A DNA stretch of 64,000 nucleotides from Arthrobacter sp. Edens01 (GCF_001307035.1 NZ_LKIU01000006.1:26813-90812), one strand, 5' to 3'; numbered from the stretch's first letter, positions 1 through 8,592 are shown. Made by a program: numbers and translations. Notes: generated by a model from the sequence alone, not told the origin.

Positions 1-109
1 CGAGGAGCTCGCCGCAGCTTTCCCGTTCGCCGGGAAGCAGCAGAGCGTGGGAGAGAAGTTCCCGCCCCTGCCCGAAGAACTCCAGCCCCAGACCGCCGGA
101 GCCAAATAG
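1..109 (+). CDS. C-terminal fragment of an unidentified protein
   Basis: An open frame runs from the window edge to a TAG at 107-109, giving about 35 residues ending EELQPQTAGAK. It stops two bases before the next ATG, so it is probably the upstream member of the acyl-CoA operon that follows. The visible part has no diagnostic motif and I do not assign a function; a CoA-transferase or another acyl-CoA enzyme would fit the context but cannot be shown. Confidence 0.55.
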   Translation, partial: EELAAAFPFAGKQQSVGEKFPPLPEELQPQTAGAK

Positions 110-111
110 TC

Positions 112-1005
112 ATGGCACCCACCCGCTACGAGCTGGGCCTGGACGTTGCCTCCCTGACCGCGATCGACATGCATGTGCATATCGAAATCGACGGTCACGG
201 CCACGTTTCGCTGCCCCAGGAACTGATGGACGCCTCGAGCAAGTACTTCAAGGCCGAGGAGCGGACGCCGTCGCTGGATGCGATCGCGGCGACCTACCGT
301 GAGCTGAACATGGCCGCCGTGGTTTTCACGGTGGACGCCCGGACCCGGTTGAAGCACGAACCGAACAGCATCGAGGACATCGCGGAGGGCGCGGCCCGGA
401 ACAATGACGTGCTGATCCCGTTTGGATCTGTCGATCCCCTCACCGGCGCTGATGCCATCGACCGGGCGAAGGAGCTGGCCGAGGACTACGGGGTCCGTGG
501 GTTTAAGTTCCACCCCAGCCTGCAGGGCTTCAATCCCTCGGACGAGCGCTATTACCCGCTGTGGGAGGCGTTGGAGCAGCTTGGCCTGCCGGCGGTCTTC
601 CATACCGGCCAGAACGGTATGGGTGCCGGCACTCCCGGCGGATCCGGAATCAAGCTCGGGTACTCCAACCCGCTGCTGCTGGATGAAGTCGCCGCGGATT
701 TCCCCGCATTCCAGATCATCATGGCGCACCCGTCCGTGCCGTGGCAGGACGAAGCCAACTCGATCGCCACCCATAAATCGAATGTTTTTATTGACCTGTC
801 CGGCTGGTCACCCAAGTACTTCCCGGAGTCACTGGTTAAGCTGTCCAACTCCGTCCTGCAGGACAAGGTGCTCTTCGGCACCGACTACCCCTTGATCACT
901 CCGCAGAAGTGGATGAGTGCGTTCGCGGACCTGCCGCTGAAGGACGAGGTGCGTCCCAAGATCATGAAGGAAAACGCCGTCCGCCTGCTGGGCCTGGGCT
1001 CATGA
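112..1005 (+). CDS. Amidohydrolase family (amidohydrolase 2, ACMSD-like TIM barrel) metal hydrolase
   Basis: 297 aa, the usual length for the amidohydrolase_2/ACMSD-like group, which hydrolyses, hydrates or decarboxylates small carboxylic acids at a mononuclear metal site. Visible ligands are H21 and H23 in DMHVHIE, H164 in FHTGQ, H206 in MAHPSVPW and D258 in FGTDYP, so the enzyme should be active. It overlaps the acyl-CoA dehydrogenase by ATGA and is followed by a hydratase and a CoA ligase, so it probably acts on a ring-cleavage product or carboxylic acid being passed into beta-oxidation-like steps. No signal peptide: cytoplasmic. The family call is firm; the substrate is unknown. Confidence 0.85.
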   Translation: MAPTRYELGLDVASLTAIDMHVHIEIDGHGHVSLPQELMDASSKYFKAEERTPSLDAIAATYRELNMAAVVFTVDARTRLKHEPNSIEDIAEGAARNNDVLIPFGSVDPLTGADAIDRAKELAEDYGVRGFKFHPSLQGFNPSDERYYPLWEALEQLGLPAVFHTGQNGMGAGTPGGSGIKLGYSNPLLLDEVAADFPAFQIIMAHPSVPWQDEANSIATHKSNVFIDLSGWSPKYFPESLVKLSNSVLQDKVLFGTDYPLITPQKWMSAFADLPLKDEVRPKIMKENAVRLLGLGS

Positions 1006-2186
1006 GCGCCGCAGAAACCCTGTACTCCGCCGACCGCTACGGCTACTCCGATCTGCTGAGCGGCGCCGAGCGGGAGGTCCTTGGCAAGCTGCGGGCCGTG
1101 CTGGACGCAGAGGTGGCACCCCTGCTGGCGGATTACTGGGAAGCCGGTGAGTTCCCGTACCAAATCCGGCAGCCCCTGGTGGACCTGAACCTGATGGCGC
1201 CCGACGGCGTCGCGGACAGCCAGGGGCGCACGTCCGGCCTGTACGGCGGATTTCGGAACTTTGAGCTGGCCCGAACGGATGCCTCTGTGGCGACGTTCTA
1301 CAACGCGCAGTCCGGGCTGTTCCGGTCGACCGTGCTGCATGGCGGCAGCGCCGAGCAGGCAGCCGAACTGGATCCGCTGATCCGTTCCTTCGAGTTCACG
1401 GGCGTTTTCGCGCTGACTGAACCGGAGCACGGATCGGATATTGCCGGCGGCCTGGCGACCTCTGCCAGACGCGATGGGGACAGCTGGATCATCGACGGCG
1501 CCAAGCGCTGGATCGGCGGCGCCGCCACGGCGGACGTGCTCGCCGTCTTCGCCCGGGACGAAGCGGACGGCCAGGTAAAGGCGTTCCTCGTGCCGCGTGA
1601 GGCGGAGGGCGTGACCCTGACGAAGATCCTGCGCAAGACCTCCCTGCGGATGATGCAGAACGCCGACATTGAACTTCGCTCGGTCCGTGTCCCGGACTCG
1701 GCACGGCTCGCGAACATCAACTCGTTCAAGGACGTTGCGGCACTGATGCGGCGGCTGCGCTCCGACGTTGCCTGGATAGCCGCCGGCATGCAGGCGGGGG
1801 CCTATGAGGCTGCCGTCCGCTACACCCTGGAACGGGAACAGTTTGGCCGGCCGCTGGCGTCCTTCCAGCTCACGCAGCAGAAGCTCGCCACCATGCTGGC
1901 CAACCTGACGGCGTCCCTCGGGATGGTTGTCCGGCTGACCCAGCGCCAGGAAGAGGGCATCTTCCGCGACGAGGATTCCGCGCTGGCCAAGATGTTCACC
2001 TGTACTTCCCTCCGGGAGACCGTGGCCCTGGCACGCGAAGTCGTCGGAGGCAACGGGATCACGCTGGACACCGGCGTCGCCCGTTTCCATGCCGACGCCG
2101 AGGCCGTCTACTCCTACGAAGGCACCCACGACATCAACGCCCTGATAGTTGGGCGCTCGATCGCCGGCACCGGCGCCTTCCGCTAA
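1002..2186 (+). CDS. Acyl-CoA dehydrogenase, glutaryl-CoA dehydrogenase-like
   Basis: 394 aa FAD flavoprotein that oxidises an acyl-CoA to the 2-enoyl-CoA. I start it at the ATG overlapping the previous stop (ATGA); a longer frame upstream would lie inside the amidohydrolase. Seen: N-terminal helical domain, the FAD-contacting FALTEPEHGSD near residue 140, and YEGTHDIN near the C-terminus with E373 at the catalytic-base position used in the glutaryl-CoA dehydrogenase branch. Gene order (amidohydrolase, dehydrogenase, MaoC, CoA ligase) suggests stepwise activation and oxidation of a carboxylate. Whether it also decarboxylates, as true glutaryl-CoA dehydrogenase does, cannot be told from sequence alone. 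Confidence 0.9.
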   Translation: MSAAETLYSADRYGYSDLLSGAEREVLGKLRAVLDAEVAPLLADYWEAGEFPYQIRQPLVDLNLMAPDGVADSQGRTSGLYGGFRNFELARTDASVATFYNAQSGLFRSTVLHGGSAEQAAELDPLIRSFEFTGVFALTEPEHGSDIAGGLATSARRDGDSWIIDGAKRWIGGAATADVLAVFARDEADGQVKAFLVPREAEGVTLTKILRKTSLRMMQNADIELRSVRVPDSARLANINSFKDVAALMRRLRSDVAWIAAGMQAGAYEAAVRYTLEREQFGRPLASFQLTQQKLATMLANLTASLGMVVRLTQRQEEGIFRDEDSALAKMFTCTSLRETVALAREVVGGNGITLDTGVARFHADAEAVYSYEGTHDINALIVGRSIAGTGAFR

Positions 2187-2223
2187 CCAATTCAGATCAA
2201 CTGCAGACCTAAGGAAAAAGAAC

Positions 2224-2679
2224 ATGAGCGCTACCGTTGTCACCCTTGAAGAACTTCCCTCGCTGGTCGGCAAAGACCTCGGCTACACGGATTATGTCGA
2301 GATCACCCAGGACCAGATCAATACCTTTGCCGATGCCACTGATGACCACCAGTGGATCCACACCGATCCGGAAAAGGCCAAGGACGGTCCTTTCGGTGCG
2401 CCGATTGCCCACGGGTTCCTGACGCTGTCCCTGATCATTCCGCTGTGGAGCGCGCTCTTTGACGTGGACGGTGTGAAGACCAAGGTCAACTACGGCCTGG
2501 ACCGGGTCCGCTTTACCAATCCGGTTAAGGTTGGCTCCAAGGTCCGGCTGCACTCGGTGATTGCCGAGGTCACCGAGGTCAAGGGCGGTGTGCAGATCAA
2601 GACGTCCAACACGATCGAGATCGAAGGCGAAGAGCGTCCCGCCGTCGTCGCCGAATTCCTGGCCCGCTTCTACGCCTAG
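2224..2679 (+). CDS. MaoC family (R)-specific enoyl-CoA hydratase
   Basis: 151 aa single hot-dog domain. The hydratase-2 motif is clear: ATDDHQWIHTDPEKA gives the catalytic pair D41 and H46, followed by FGAPIAHGFLTLSL. It would hydrate the enoyl-CoA made by the dehydrogenase just upstream. The start is the ATG after AAGGAAAAAG rather than a longer in-frame start inside the dehydrogenase. The gap to the previous gene is 37 nt, to the next 26 nt, consistent with one transcript. Confidence 0.9.
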   Translation: MSATVVTLEELPSLVGKDLGYTDYVEITQDQINTFADATDDHQWIHTDPEKAKDGPFGAPIAHGFLTLSLIIPLWSALFDVDGVKTKVNYGLDRVRFTNPVKVGSKVRLHSVIAEVTEVKGGVQIKTSNTIEIEGEERPAVVAEFLARFYA

Positions 2680-2705
2680 CCTTCCCCGGAACGAGGAGCG
2701 AGCAG

Positions 2706-4286
2706 ATGCGAAACGAGGGACTGGGATCCTGGATCCACCGCCGGCGGGTGAAATCCGCAGGGATGCCCGCGGTGGCCGGAGCCGGGATCGAGCTGACCTA
2801 CGACCAGCTGGCCGAGCGGATAGAGCGCCTTGCAACTGCCCTGGCAGCCCGCGGCGTTACCCGCGGAAGCCGGGTCGCTTATCTGGGCAACAACCACCCG
2901 GCGTTCCTTGAGACGCTTTTTGCCGCTACTTCGCTGGGTGCTGTGTTCGTACCTCTCAACACCCGGCTCGCCCCGCCGGAAGTCAGGTTCGCCCTGCAGG
3001 ACTCGGGCAGTACCGTACTGATCCACGCCGAGGAGCTGGACGGACTTGCCGTCCTCGGCTGTACCGAAAGTCCGGTGCAGCACCGGCTGATGGTCGCCGC
3101 GGAGCTAGGGCAGAAGGCCGGGGTGCACCAGGCAGAGACGGCTGCTCCAGCCGGAGGTCCGGCGGCTGAGCCGTACGAGGAGGTGTTGCAGGGCGCCGCC
3201 GGCGAATCAAGGGACGAACCGGTTTCGCTCGAGGATCCGGCGATCATCCTCTACACGTCCGGCACCACCGGGAATCCCAAGGGTGCACTGCTGACCCACG
3301 GGAACATGACGTGGAACAGCATCAACGTACTGGTCGACTATGACGTGAGCTCCGAGACGGCGGCCCTGATGATCGCTCCGATGTTCCACGTCGCCTCACT
3401 GGGGATGGGTGCGCTGCCGGTCCTGCTCAAGGGAGGAAAGCTGGTCCTCCACAGCAGGTTCGAGCCCGGAGCTACCCTCGCCGCCATTGAGGAACACCGG
3501 ATCACCTCACTCTCCGGGGTGCCCACCACGTACCAGATGCTGGCAGAACACCCGGCCTGGGAATCGACGGACCTTTCCAGCCTCCGGATGCTCACCTGCG
3601 GCGGGTCACCTGTTCCAGCACGTGTGCTCGATGCGTACGAAGAGCGCGGGCTGTCCTTCTCCGGCGGCTATGGAATGACAGAGACGTCCCCAGGGGCAAC
3701 TGCCCTGCCGGCGAGGTATTCAAGGGCCAAGGCGGGCTCCGCCGGACTGCCGCACTTCTTCACCAATGTCCGGATAGCCGGCAGCGGGGGAACGCAGGCA
3801 GCACCGGGGGAAGTGGGAGAGATCCAGATCCGCGGAGGGAACGTCATCCGCGAATACTGGAACCGTCCGGACGCCACCCTGACGGCGTTTTCCGACGGCG
3901 ACTGGTTCAACTCCGGGGACATGGGCTACTTCGACCAGGACGGATTCCTCTACATCTCCGACCGGATCAAGGACATGATCATTTCCGGCGGGGAAAACAT
4001 CTACCCGGCCCAGGTGGAACAGCTGATCATGGAGCTGCGGGAAGTCTCTGCCGTTGCCGTAATCGGAGTTCCGGACGAACGCTGGGGCGAGGTTCCGCAT
4101 GCCGTAGTGGTTCGCGCAGAAGATGCCGAGCTCGATGAGGCGGCGGTGCTGGCGCACCTTGAGGGAAAGCTTGCCCGCTACAAGGTCCCGAAATCAGTTG
4201 AATTCCGGGATGCCCTGCCCACAACTGCCAGCGGGAAGATCCGCAAGGCAGACCTGCGGCAGGCGGCGCTGGGGACAGCCGGCTAA
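2706..4286 (+). CDS. AMP-dependent acyl-CoA synthetase/ligase (ANL superfamily)
   Basis: 526 aa, typical of medium/long-chain fatty acyl-CoA ligases. It activates a carboxylate to acyl-AMP and then acyl-CoA. Seen: P-loop YTSGTTGNPKG near residue 183, GGYGMTETSPG, the NSGDMGYFDQDGFLYISDRIKDMI hinge region, and PTTASGKIRKADL with the C-terminal catalytic lysine. The SD GGAACGAGGAG precedes the ATG. As last gene of the acyl-CoA block it probably supplies the CoA thioester used by the dehydrogenase and hydratase. Substrate unknown. Confidence 0.92.
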   Translation: MRNEGLGSWIHRRRVKSAGMPAVAGAGIELTYDQLAERIERLATALAARGVTRGSRVAYLGNNHPAFLETLFAATSLGAVFVPLNTRLAPPEVRFALQDSGSTVLIHAEELDGLAVLGCTESPVQHRLMVAAELGQKAGVHQAETAAPAGGPAAEPYEEVLQGAAGESRDEPVSLEDPAIILYTSGTTGNPKGALLTHGNMTWNSINVLVDYDVSSETAALMIAPMFHVASLGMGALPVLLKGGKLVLHSRFEPGATLAAIEEHRITSLSGVPTTYQMLAEHPAWESTDLSSLRMLTCGGSPVPARVLDAYEERGLSFSGGYGMTETSPGATALPARYSRAKAGSAGLPHFFTNVRIAGSGGTQAAPGEVGEIQIRGGNVIREYWNRPDATLTAFSDGDWFNSGDMGYFDQDGFLYISDRIKDMIISGGENIYPAQVEQLIMELREVSAVAVIGVPDERWGEVPHAVVVRAEDAELDEAAVLAHLEGKLARYKVPKSVEFRDALPTTASGKIRKADLRQAALGTAG

Positions 4287-4328
4287 ATATCCCGGAACCC
4301 GGCCGGTTCGCTGATAGTCTCGGCGCGC

Positions 4329-5777
4329 ATGGAGAAGAATCTTGCGGAGTTCCTGGCCAGCTTCAGCACCGCCGTCGAGCTGGCCCAGCAGCAGGGTTCC
4401 CGGTCCTCGGACCGGGAACCGCTGCGGGAAGTCATCAGCCGCCATCTGGGGATGCCCGCCCACGACGTACCTATCGTGGCTGAGGTCATCCCGTTCCACC
4501 GTTTCGCCGACGTGGACATTGCGCTTGAGAAGCTCGCGGCCGCGGACCCGGACAGCACCCTAATTGGTCTGGGCGGAGGTCAGCAGCGCCAGCACCTGGG
4601 ACTCGCCGACGTCGTTCAGGAGGAAGGCTACGGCTTTATCCCGGTGGGCCAGCCGGACTTCATCAATATTGCCGTCGGCCCGGAAGCTAGCCGTGAGGCC
4701 GTGGCCTGGGGAATCCTGCTCTTCCGCCACCGCGGCGTCCCCGTGGCGGTGATGCAGCGAAACGGAGACCAGCAGACCGGCAGCCCTGACGTGCAGCTGG
4801 CGGTAATGGCAGCCGAACGGCCTGCTGCTGCGGCTGTCCTCGCGGCGGTCCAGGAGGACCTCCGCGCTAACAGCATCCTGCGCGGACAGGTCATTTCGCT
4901 CGGTTTTGACCCCTACGGCCGTGGCGGTGCGGGCGTCACCTTCCTTCAGCGCCCGTCCCTTCCGCGGGACGAGGTGATCCTGCCCGACGGCGTGCTGGAC
5001 CGCGTCCGCAGCCACGTCCTCGGCATCGCCGGACACCGCAGCCGGCTGCAGGCAGCCGGCCAGCACCTCAAACGCGGAGTCCTGCTCTATGGACCGCCCG
5101 GGACGGGGAAAACGCACACAGTCCGGCACCTGCTCAGCGAAAGCCCGGGAACGACGGCGGTACTGCTGACCGGTGCGGCCCTCGGTGCCATTGCGCAGGC
5201 AGCGAGCCTGGCCCGGGCAATGGCCCCGTCCCTGGTGGTGCTGGAGGACATCGACCTGGTGGCCGAAGACCGAAGTATGGGTCACGGACCCCAGCCGCTG
5301 CTGTTCTCCGTCCTCGATGCCCTGGACGGACTGGACGCCGACGCCGACATAGCCTTCATCATGACCACCAACCGCGTGGACGTCCTTGAGCGCGCCCTGG
5401 CCCAGCGGCCAGGCAGGGTGGACCTCGCCGTCGAAATCCCGCTGCCGGACTCCGCCGACCGCGTGAAGCTGATGCAGCTTTACTCCCCGCGGGGGGTCTT
5501 CTCTGCCGAGGCGCTCGCATCGGTGGCCGAGGACGCGAAGGGGGCAACGGCGTCGTTCGCCCGGGAGCTGGTGCGCCGGGCGATCCTGGCTGCAGCCGAG
5601 GCCGGTGAGGAACCGGCGGATGCGCATCTGCTGGCGGCCGCACAGGACCTTTCCGGACAGCGGGAAGCGATGACCCGCTCATTGCTGGGCGGAGCCGATC
5701 CGTCGGCCGGCTTCAGCGCGAACGGTGACGGGCCGCAGCCGGGAGCCGCGCCGGGGCCGTCTTTTGGATGGAGCTGA
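4329..5777 (+). CDS. AAA+ family ATPase with uncharacterised N-terminal domain
   Basis: 482 aa. The C-terminal half is a single AAA+ module: Walker A GPPGTGKT at residues 255-262, Walker B LVVLEDIDL, sensor 1 IMTTNR and the arginine finger region AQRPGRVDLA. The first 230 residues do not match a domain I recognise; they include FIPVGQPDFINIAVGPEAS. The last 30 residues are Gly/Pro-rich and likely disordered. AAA modules of this FtsH/Cdc48-like type remodel or unfold proteins, but no protease or partner lies beside it. The gap to the CoA ligase is 42 nt, so co-transcription is possible though function looks unrelated. Confidence 0.85.
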   Translation: MEKNLAEFLASFSTAVELAQQQGSRSSDREPLREVISRHLGMPAHDVPIVAEVIPFHRFADVDIALEKLAAADPDSTLIGLGGGQQRQHLGLADVVQEEGYGFIPVGQPDFINIAVGPEASREAVAWGILLFRHRGVPVAVMQRNGDQQTGSPDVQLAVMAAERPAAAAVLAAVQEDLRANSILRGQVISLGFDPYGRGGAGVTFLQRPSLPRDEVILPDGVLDRVRSHVLGIAGHRSRLQAAGQHLKRGVLLYGPPGTGKTHTVRHLLSESPGTTAVLLTGAALGAIAQAASLARAMAPSLVVLEDIDLVAEDRSMGHGPQPLLFSVLDALDGLDADADIAFIMTTNRVDVLERALAQRPGRVDLAVEIPLPDSADRVKLMQLYSPRGVFSAEALASVAEDAKGATASFARELVRRAILAAAEAGEEPADAHLLAAAQDLSGQREAMTRSLLGGADPSAGFSANGDGPQPGAAPGPSFGWS

Positions 5778-5843
5778 GCCTAAACCTGCTGCTGAAGCTC
5801 AGCGCCCGGCTCACAAAACGCCCCGGCCGCGCGTCTACAGTAT

Positions 5844-6320
5844 GTGGAAGTGAAACCGTTCGAAGCGATCGTCAGGGAACACGGCGCAGTTGTGCTGCGT
5901 GTCTGCCGCGCCGTGCTGGGCCCTGACGACGCCGACGACGCGTGGTCGGACACGTTCCTGGCGGCACTGCGGGCCTACCCGTCGCTGGACCCGGACGCGA
6001 ACGTGCAGGCCTGGCTGGTCACGATCGCAAAGCGCAAGGCAATCGACGTCCACCGCTCAGCAGCCCGGCGGCCGGTGCCGGTGCCGGACCTGCCCGAGCC
6101 CGCACGTGCAGAAGCCCCGCCAGGAGAGCATGACGGCCTGTGGGCGGCACTGCAGACGCTGCCGCAGCGCCAGCGCGAAGCCCTGGCGTATCACCACCTC
6201 GCCGGAATGCCCTTTGCGCAGGTGGCGGTGCTGCTGGAGAGCACTGAGACTGCTATCCGCCGGGCTGCGTCAGATGGCATGAAGAAACTTCGAACCCTGG
6301 ACGCGGAGGACCTGCGATGA
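5844..6320 (+). CDS. ECF-type RNA polymerase sigma factor
   Basis: 158 aa with the two sigma-70 regions only. Region 2: AVLGPDDADDAWSDTFLAALRA and WLVTIAKRKAIDVHRS; region 4: ALQTLPQRQREALAYHHLAGMPFAQVAVLLESTETAIRRAASDGMKKL (quoted in parts). The start is a GTG; no SD is visible before it, while TACAGT at 5836-5841 resembles a -10 box, so a leaderless start at the next GTG (5850) is possible. It overlaps the methyltransferase gene by ATGA. No anti-sigma gene is adjacent. Position at the head of an alkylation-repair operon suggests it controls that operon or a wider alkylation response; this is inference. Confidence 0.85.
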   Translation: MEVKPFEAIVREHGAVVLRVCRAVLGPDDADDAWSDTFLAALRAYPSLDPDANVQAWLVTIAKRKAIDVHRSAARRPVPVPDLPEPARAEAPPGEHDGLWAALQTLPQRQREALAYHHLAGMPFAQVAVLLESTETAIRRAASDGMKKLRTLDAEDLR

Positions 6321-6919
6321 CCACTGAAACCCTTGAAGCGGCGCTGGGCGCCGGTGAAGACGCAGCGCTCGCGGACCTGCACTCCCGGCTGGCCGCTGCT
6401 GCCGCCAAAGAAAACCTGCTGGATGTTGCCTACACCGTGACCGGATCGCCGGTGGGGGAGCTGCTGCTGGCTGCAACCCCTGAGGGGCTGGTCCGCGTGG
6501 CGTTCGGAGTCGAAGGGCACGACGCCGTGCTGGCCCGGCTGGCGGAGACGATCAGTCCGCGCATCCTTGAAGCGCCGGAACGCCTGGCCGATCCGGTCCG
6601 CCAGCTCCGGGAGTACTTCGCCGGAACCCGGAAGCGGTTCGACCTGCCGCTGGACCTTCGGCTGGCAACCGGTTTCCGGCGAACCGTCGTCGAGCACCTG
6701 AGGGATGTTGGCTACGGATCCACGGTCAGCTATGCGGGACTCGCTGCACTGTCGGGCAGCCCCGGGGCGGTCCGGGCCGCGGGCACGGCCTGTGCGCGAA
6801 ACCCCCTGCCAGTGGTTGTGCCCTGCCACCGTGTGGTGCGTTCCGACGGGAAGATCGGCAACTACCTTGGCGGCAGCGGCGCCAAGGCAACGCTCCTGGA
6901 GATGGAGGCCGCGGCATGA
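6317..6919 (+). CDS. ogt: Methylated-DNA--[protein]-cysteine S-methyltransferase with an N-terminal extension
   Basis: 200 aa. It removes methyl groups from O6-methylguanine or O4-methylthymine by irreversible transfer to its own cysteine. The active site is VVPCHRVV with C170; the DNA-binding and arginine-finger part is GSTVSYAGLAALSGSPGAVRAAG and the downstream RSDGKIGNYLGGSGAK. The usual Ogt fold starts near residue 38 (AYTVTGSPVG); the first 37 residues (TLEAALGAGEDAALADLHS onward) are an alpha-helical extension not normal for Ogt. Since it overlaps the sigma gene, the extension could contact the sigma factor; this is inference. It also overlaps alkB by ATGA. Confidence 0.9.
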   Translation: MTTETLEAALGAGEDAALADLHSRLAAAAAKENLLDVAYTVTGSPVGELLLAATPEGLVRVAFGVEGHDAVLARLAETISPRILEAPERLADPVRQLREYFAGTRKRFDLPLDLRLATGFRRTVVEHLRDVGYGSTVSYAGLAALSGSPGAVRAAGTACARNPLPVVVPCHRVVRSDGKIGNYLGGSGAKATLLEMEAAA

Positions 6920-7602
6920 CCGGACAGCTCTTTCCCCGGGAGAGGTCAACGCCGTCAGCCGGGGCCGTGCACGTACCCGGCTGGCTGGATACCGGCCGCC
7001 AGCAGGAAATCGTTGAGGCCTGCAGGCGGTGGGCCGTCGGCCCGGTCCCCATGCGCTCTGCCGTGCTGCCCGGCGGGCACAGGATGTCCGTGCAGACAGT
7101 GTGCCTGGGCTGGCACTGGCAGCCGTACAAGTACACCCGCACCGCCGATGACGCCGGCGGCGGACGGGTGGCCGAGGTTCCGGAGTGGATGGTGGAACTG
7201 GGACGGGATGCCATCCGTGCCGCGTACTTCTCCCAGGGGGAAGCCGGCTACGCACCGGAGATCATCCAACCCGGCGAATACACACCGGACACGGCACTGA
7301 TTAACTTCTATGCCCACGGAGCCCACATGGGCATGCACCAGGACAAGGATGAACGCTCCAGTGCGCCGGTGGTGTCCTTCAGCATCGGGGACACCTGTAT
7401 ATTCCGATTCGGGAATACACAAACGCGCACCAAGCCCTACACCGACCTGGAGCTGGCGACAGGGGATTTGTTTGTCTTTGGGGGACCGTCCCGCTTCGCT
7501 TACCACGGCGTTCCCCGGACCCTTGCGGGCACGGCGGACCCTGCGTCAGGGCTGGACTCCGGGCGGATAAACATCACGCTGCGCATGACCGGGCTCGAGT
7601 GA
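6916..7602 (+). CDS. alkB: AlkB-type alpha-ketoglutarate/Fe(II)-dependent DNA repair dioxygenase
   Basis: 228 aa. It oxidatively removes methyl groups from 1-methyladenine and 3-methylcytosine. Seen: the iron triad H141 and D143 (MGMHQDKDE) and H197 (AYHGVPR), and the two oxoglutarate-binding arginines R217 and R223 in GRINITLRMTG. All key residues are present. It sits between ogt and the glycosylase gene with 4-nt overlaps on both sides, so the three repair enzymes are translationally coupled. Confidence 0.92.
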   Translation: MTGQLFPRERSTPSAGAVHVPGWLDTGRQQEIVEACRRWAVGPVPMRSAVLPGGHRMSVQTVCLGWHWQPYKYTRTADDAGGGRVAEVPEWMVELGRDAIRAAYFSQGEAGYAPEIIQPGEYTPDTALINFYAHGAHMGMHQDKDERSSAPVVSFSIGDTCIFRFGNTQTRTKPYTDLELATGDLFVFGGPSRFAYHGVPRTLAGTADPASGLDSGRINITLRMTGLE

Positions 7603-8540
7603 CCGGGCTGTCCGTGGACAGGACCCACCGCGTTTCCGTGGCTGCTCCGTTCCCGTGGCTCCCGCTGGCGCGAAGCCTGGCCGCGCACGCGGTTCCGGGT
7701 CTGGAAACGCTGCAGCTGGACTCCTCCGGCGCCCGGCTGTCCCGGTTGCTGCCCGCTCCCGGCGGTCCCGTGCTGGCGAAAATCGGGTTTGGCCCTCCGG
7801 ACAGTGTGGTCGTTGAACTAACCGGCGGGACCGGAGCGGACGACGCCGAGGTGCTGGCCCGGGTGCGGAGCTGGCTGGACCTCGATGCGCCGGCCGCCGC
7901 CGTCGACCGTTTCCTCTCCGGCTTTCCGCTGCTGGAACCACTGGTGCGTGCCCGCCCGGGACTCCGGATCCCCGGCTCCGTGAACGGCTTCGAGACGGCG
8001 GTCCTCACTGTTCTGGGACAGCAGGTTTCACTCGCCGCCGCCCGGACCTTCGGGGCCCGGCTGGTCGCTGCCTTCGGCATTCCCGGCCCCGGCGGATTTT
8101 TCCTTTTCCCGCCCGCGCAAACCCTTGCCGAGGTGGGGGCAGGGGACCTGCAGGCGGCCGTGCGGATTACCGGCTCACGGGCACGCACCATCACAGCCCT
8201 GGCCGCCGCGGTAGCTGAGGGCCTGGAGATCCGGCCCGGGCCCGGCTTCGATGCAGGGACCCGGGATGCGCTGCTGGCGCTGCCCGGCATTGGGCCGTGG
8301 ACGGTGGACTATTTGGCGGTCCGGGCGGTCGGAGACCGGAACGCCTTTGTTCCCGGTGACCTGGTGCTGAGGCGGGCCCTCGGCGTCGGGACAGCACGGG
8401 AAGCCGCAGCCCTCGCCGATCCCTGGCAGCCATGGCGGGCCTACGCCCTGTTCCACCTGTGGACGGCAGCAGCCTACGACGCCGCCCCGCCCGCCCGTAG
8501 CGCCCGCCGAGAGGCCAGTTGCGGCTCTTTTCACGGCTGA
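7599..8540 (+). CDS. DNA-3-methyladenine glycosylase II, AlkA-like (HhH-GPD)
   Basis: 313 aa, GTG start overlapping the alkB stop. It excises N3- and N7-alkylated purines. N-terminal AlkA_N-like region followed by the HhH-GPD domain: LLALPGIGPWTVDYLAVRAVG with the catalytic aspartate D254 in VPGDLVLRRAL. Some Ada-AlkA fusions carry this domain; here it stands alone. The last ten codons (REASCGSFHG) and the stop codon lie inside a long inverted repeat, so the protein tail may have been acquired from that element. Confidence 0.88.
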   Translation: MTGLSVDRTHRVSVAAPFPWLPLARSLAAHAVPGLETLQLDSSGARLSRLLPAPGGPVLAKIGFGPPDSVVVELTGGTGADDAEVLARVRSWLDLDAPAAAVDRFLSGFPLLEPLVRARPGLRIPGSVNGFETAVLTVLGQQVSLAAARTFGARLVAAFGIPGPGGFFLFPPAQTLAEVGAGDLQAAVRITGSRARTITALAAAVAEGLEIRPGPGFDAGTRDALLALPGIGPWTVDYLAVRAVGDRNAFVPGDLVLRRALGVGTAREAAALADPWQPWRAYALFHLWTAAAYDAAPPARSARREASCGSFHG

Positions 8541-8564
8541 AACGAGCCGTAACTGGCCTCTCGG
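8507..8564. terminator. Long inverted repeat, bidirectional terminator-like, overlapping the alkA 3' end
   Basis: Arms 8507-8527 and 8544-8564 are 21 nt with a single mismatch. The 16-nt loop can pair further (TTTCA with TGAAA). It lies between two convergent genes and contains the glycosylase stop codon at 8538-8540. There is no long U-tract, so termination is probable but not certain. Confidence 0.7.
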
Positions 8565-8592
8565 AGGGGAGGGGGCAGGATGAAAGGGAGTT

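Noticed and set aside
885-2273. 462-codon open frame on the minus strand opposite the acyl-CoA dehydrogenase
   Set aside because: It is an antisense shadow of a high-GC gene, with no family resemblance and no SD; the plus-strand product has full active-site motifs.
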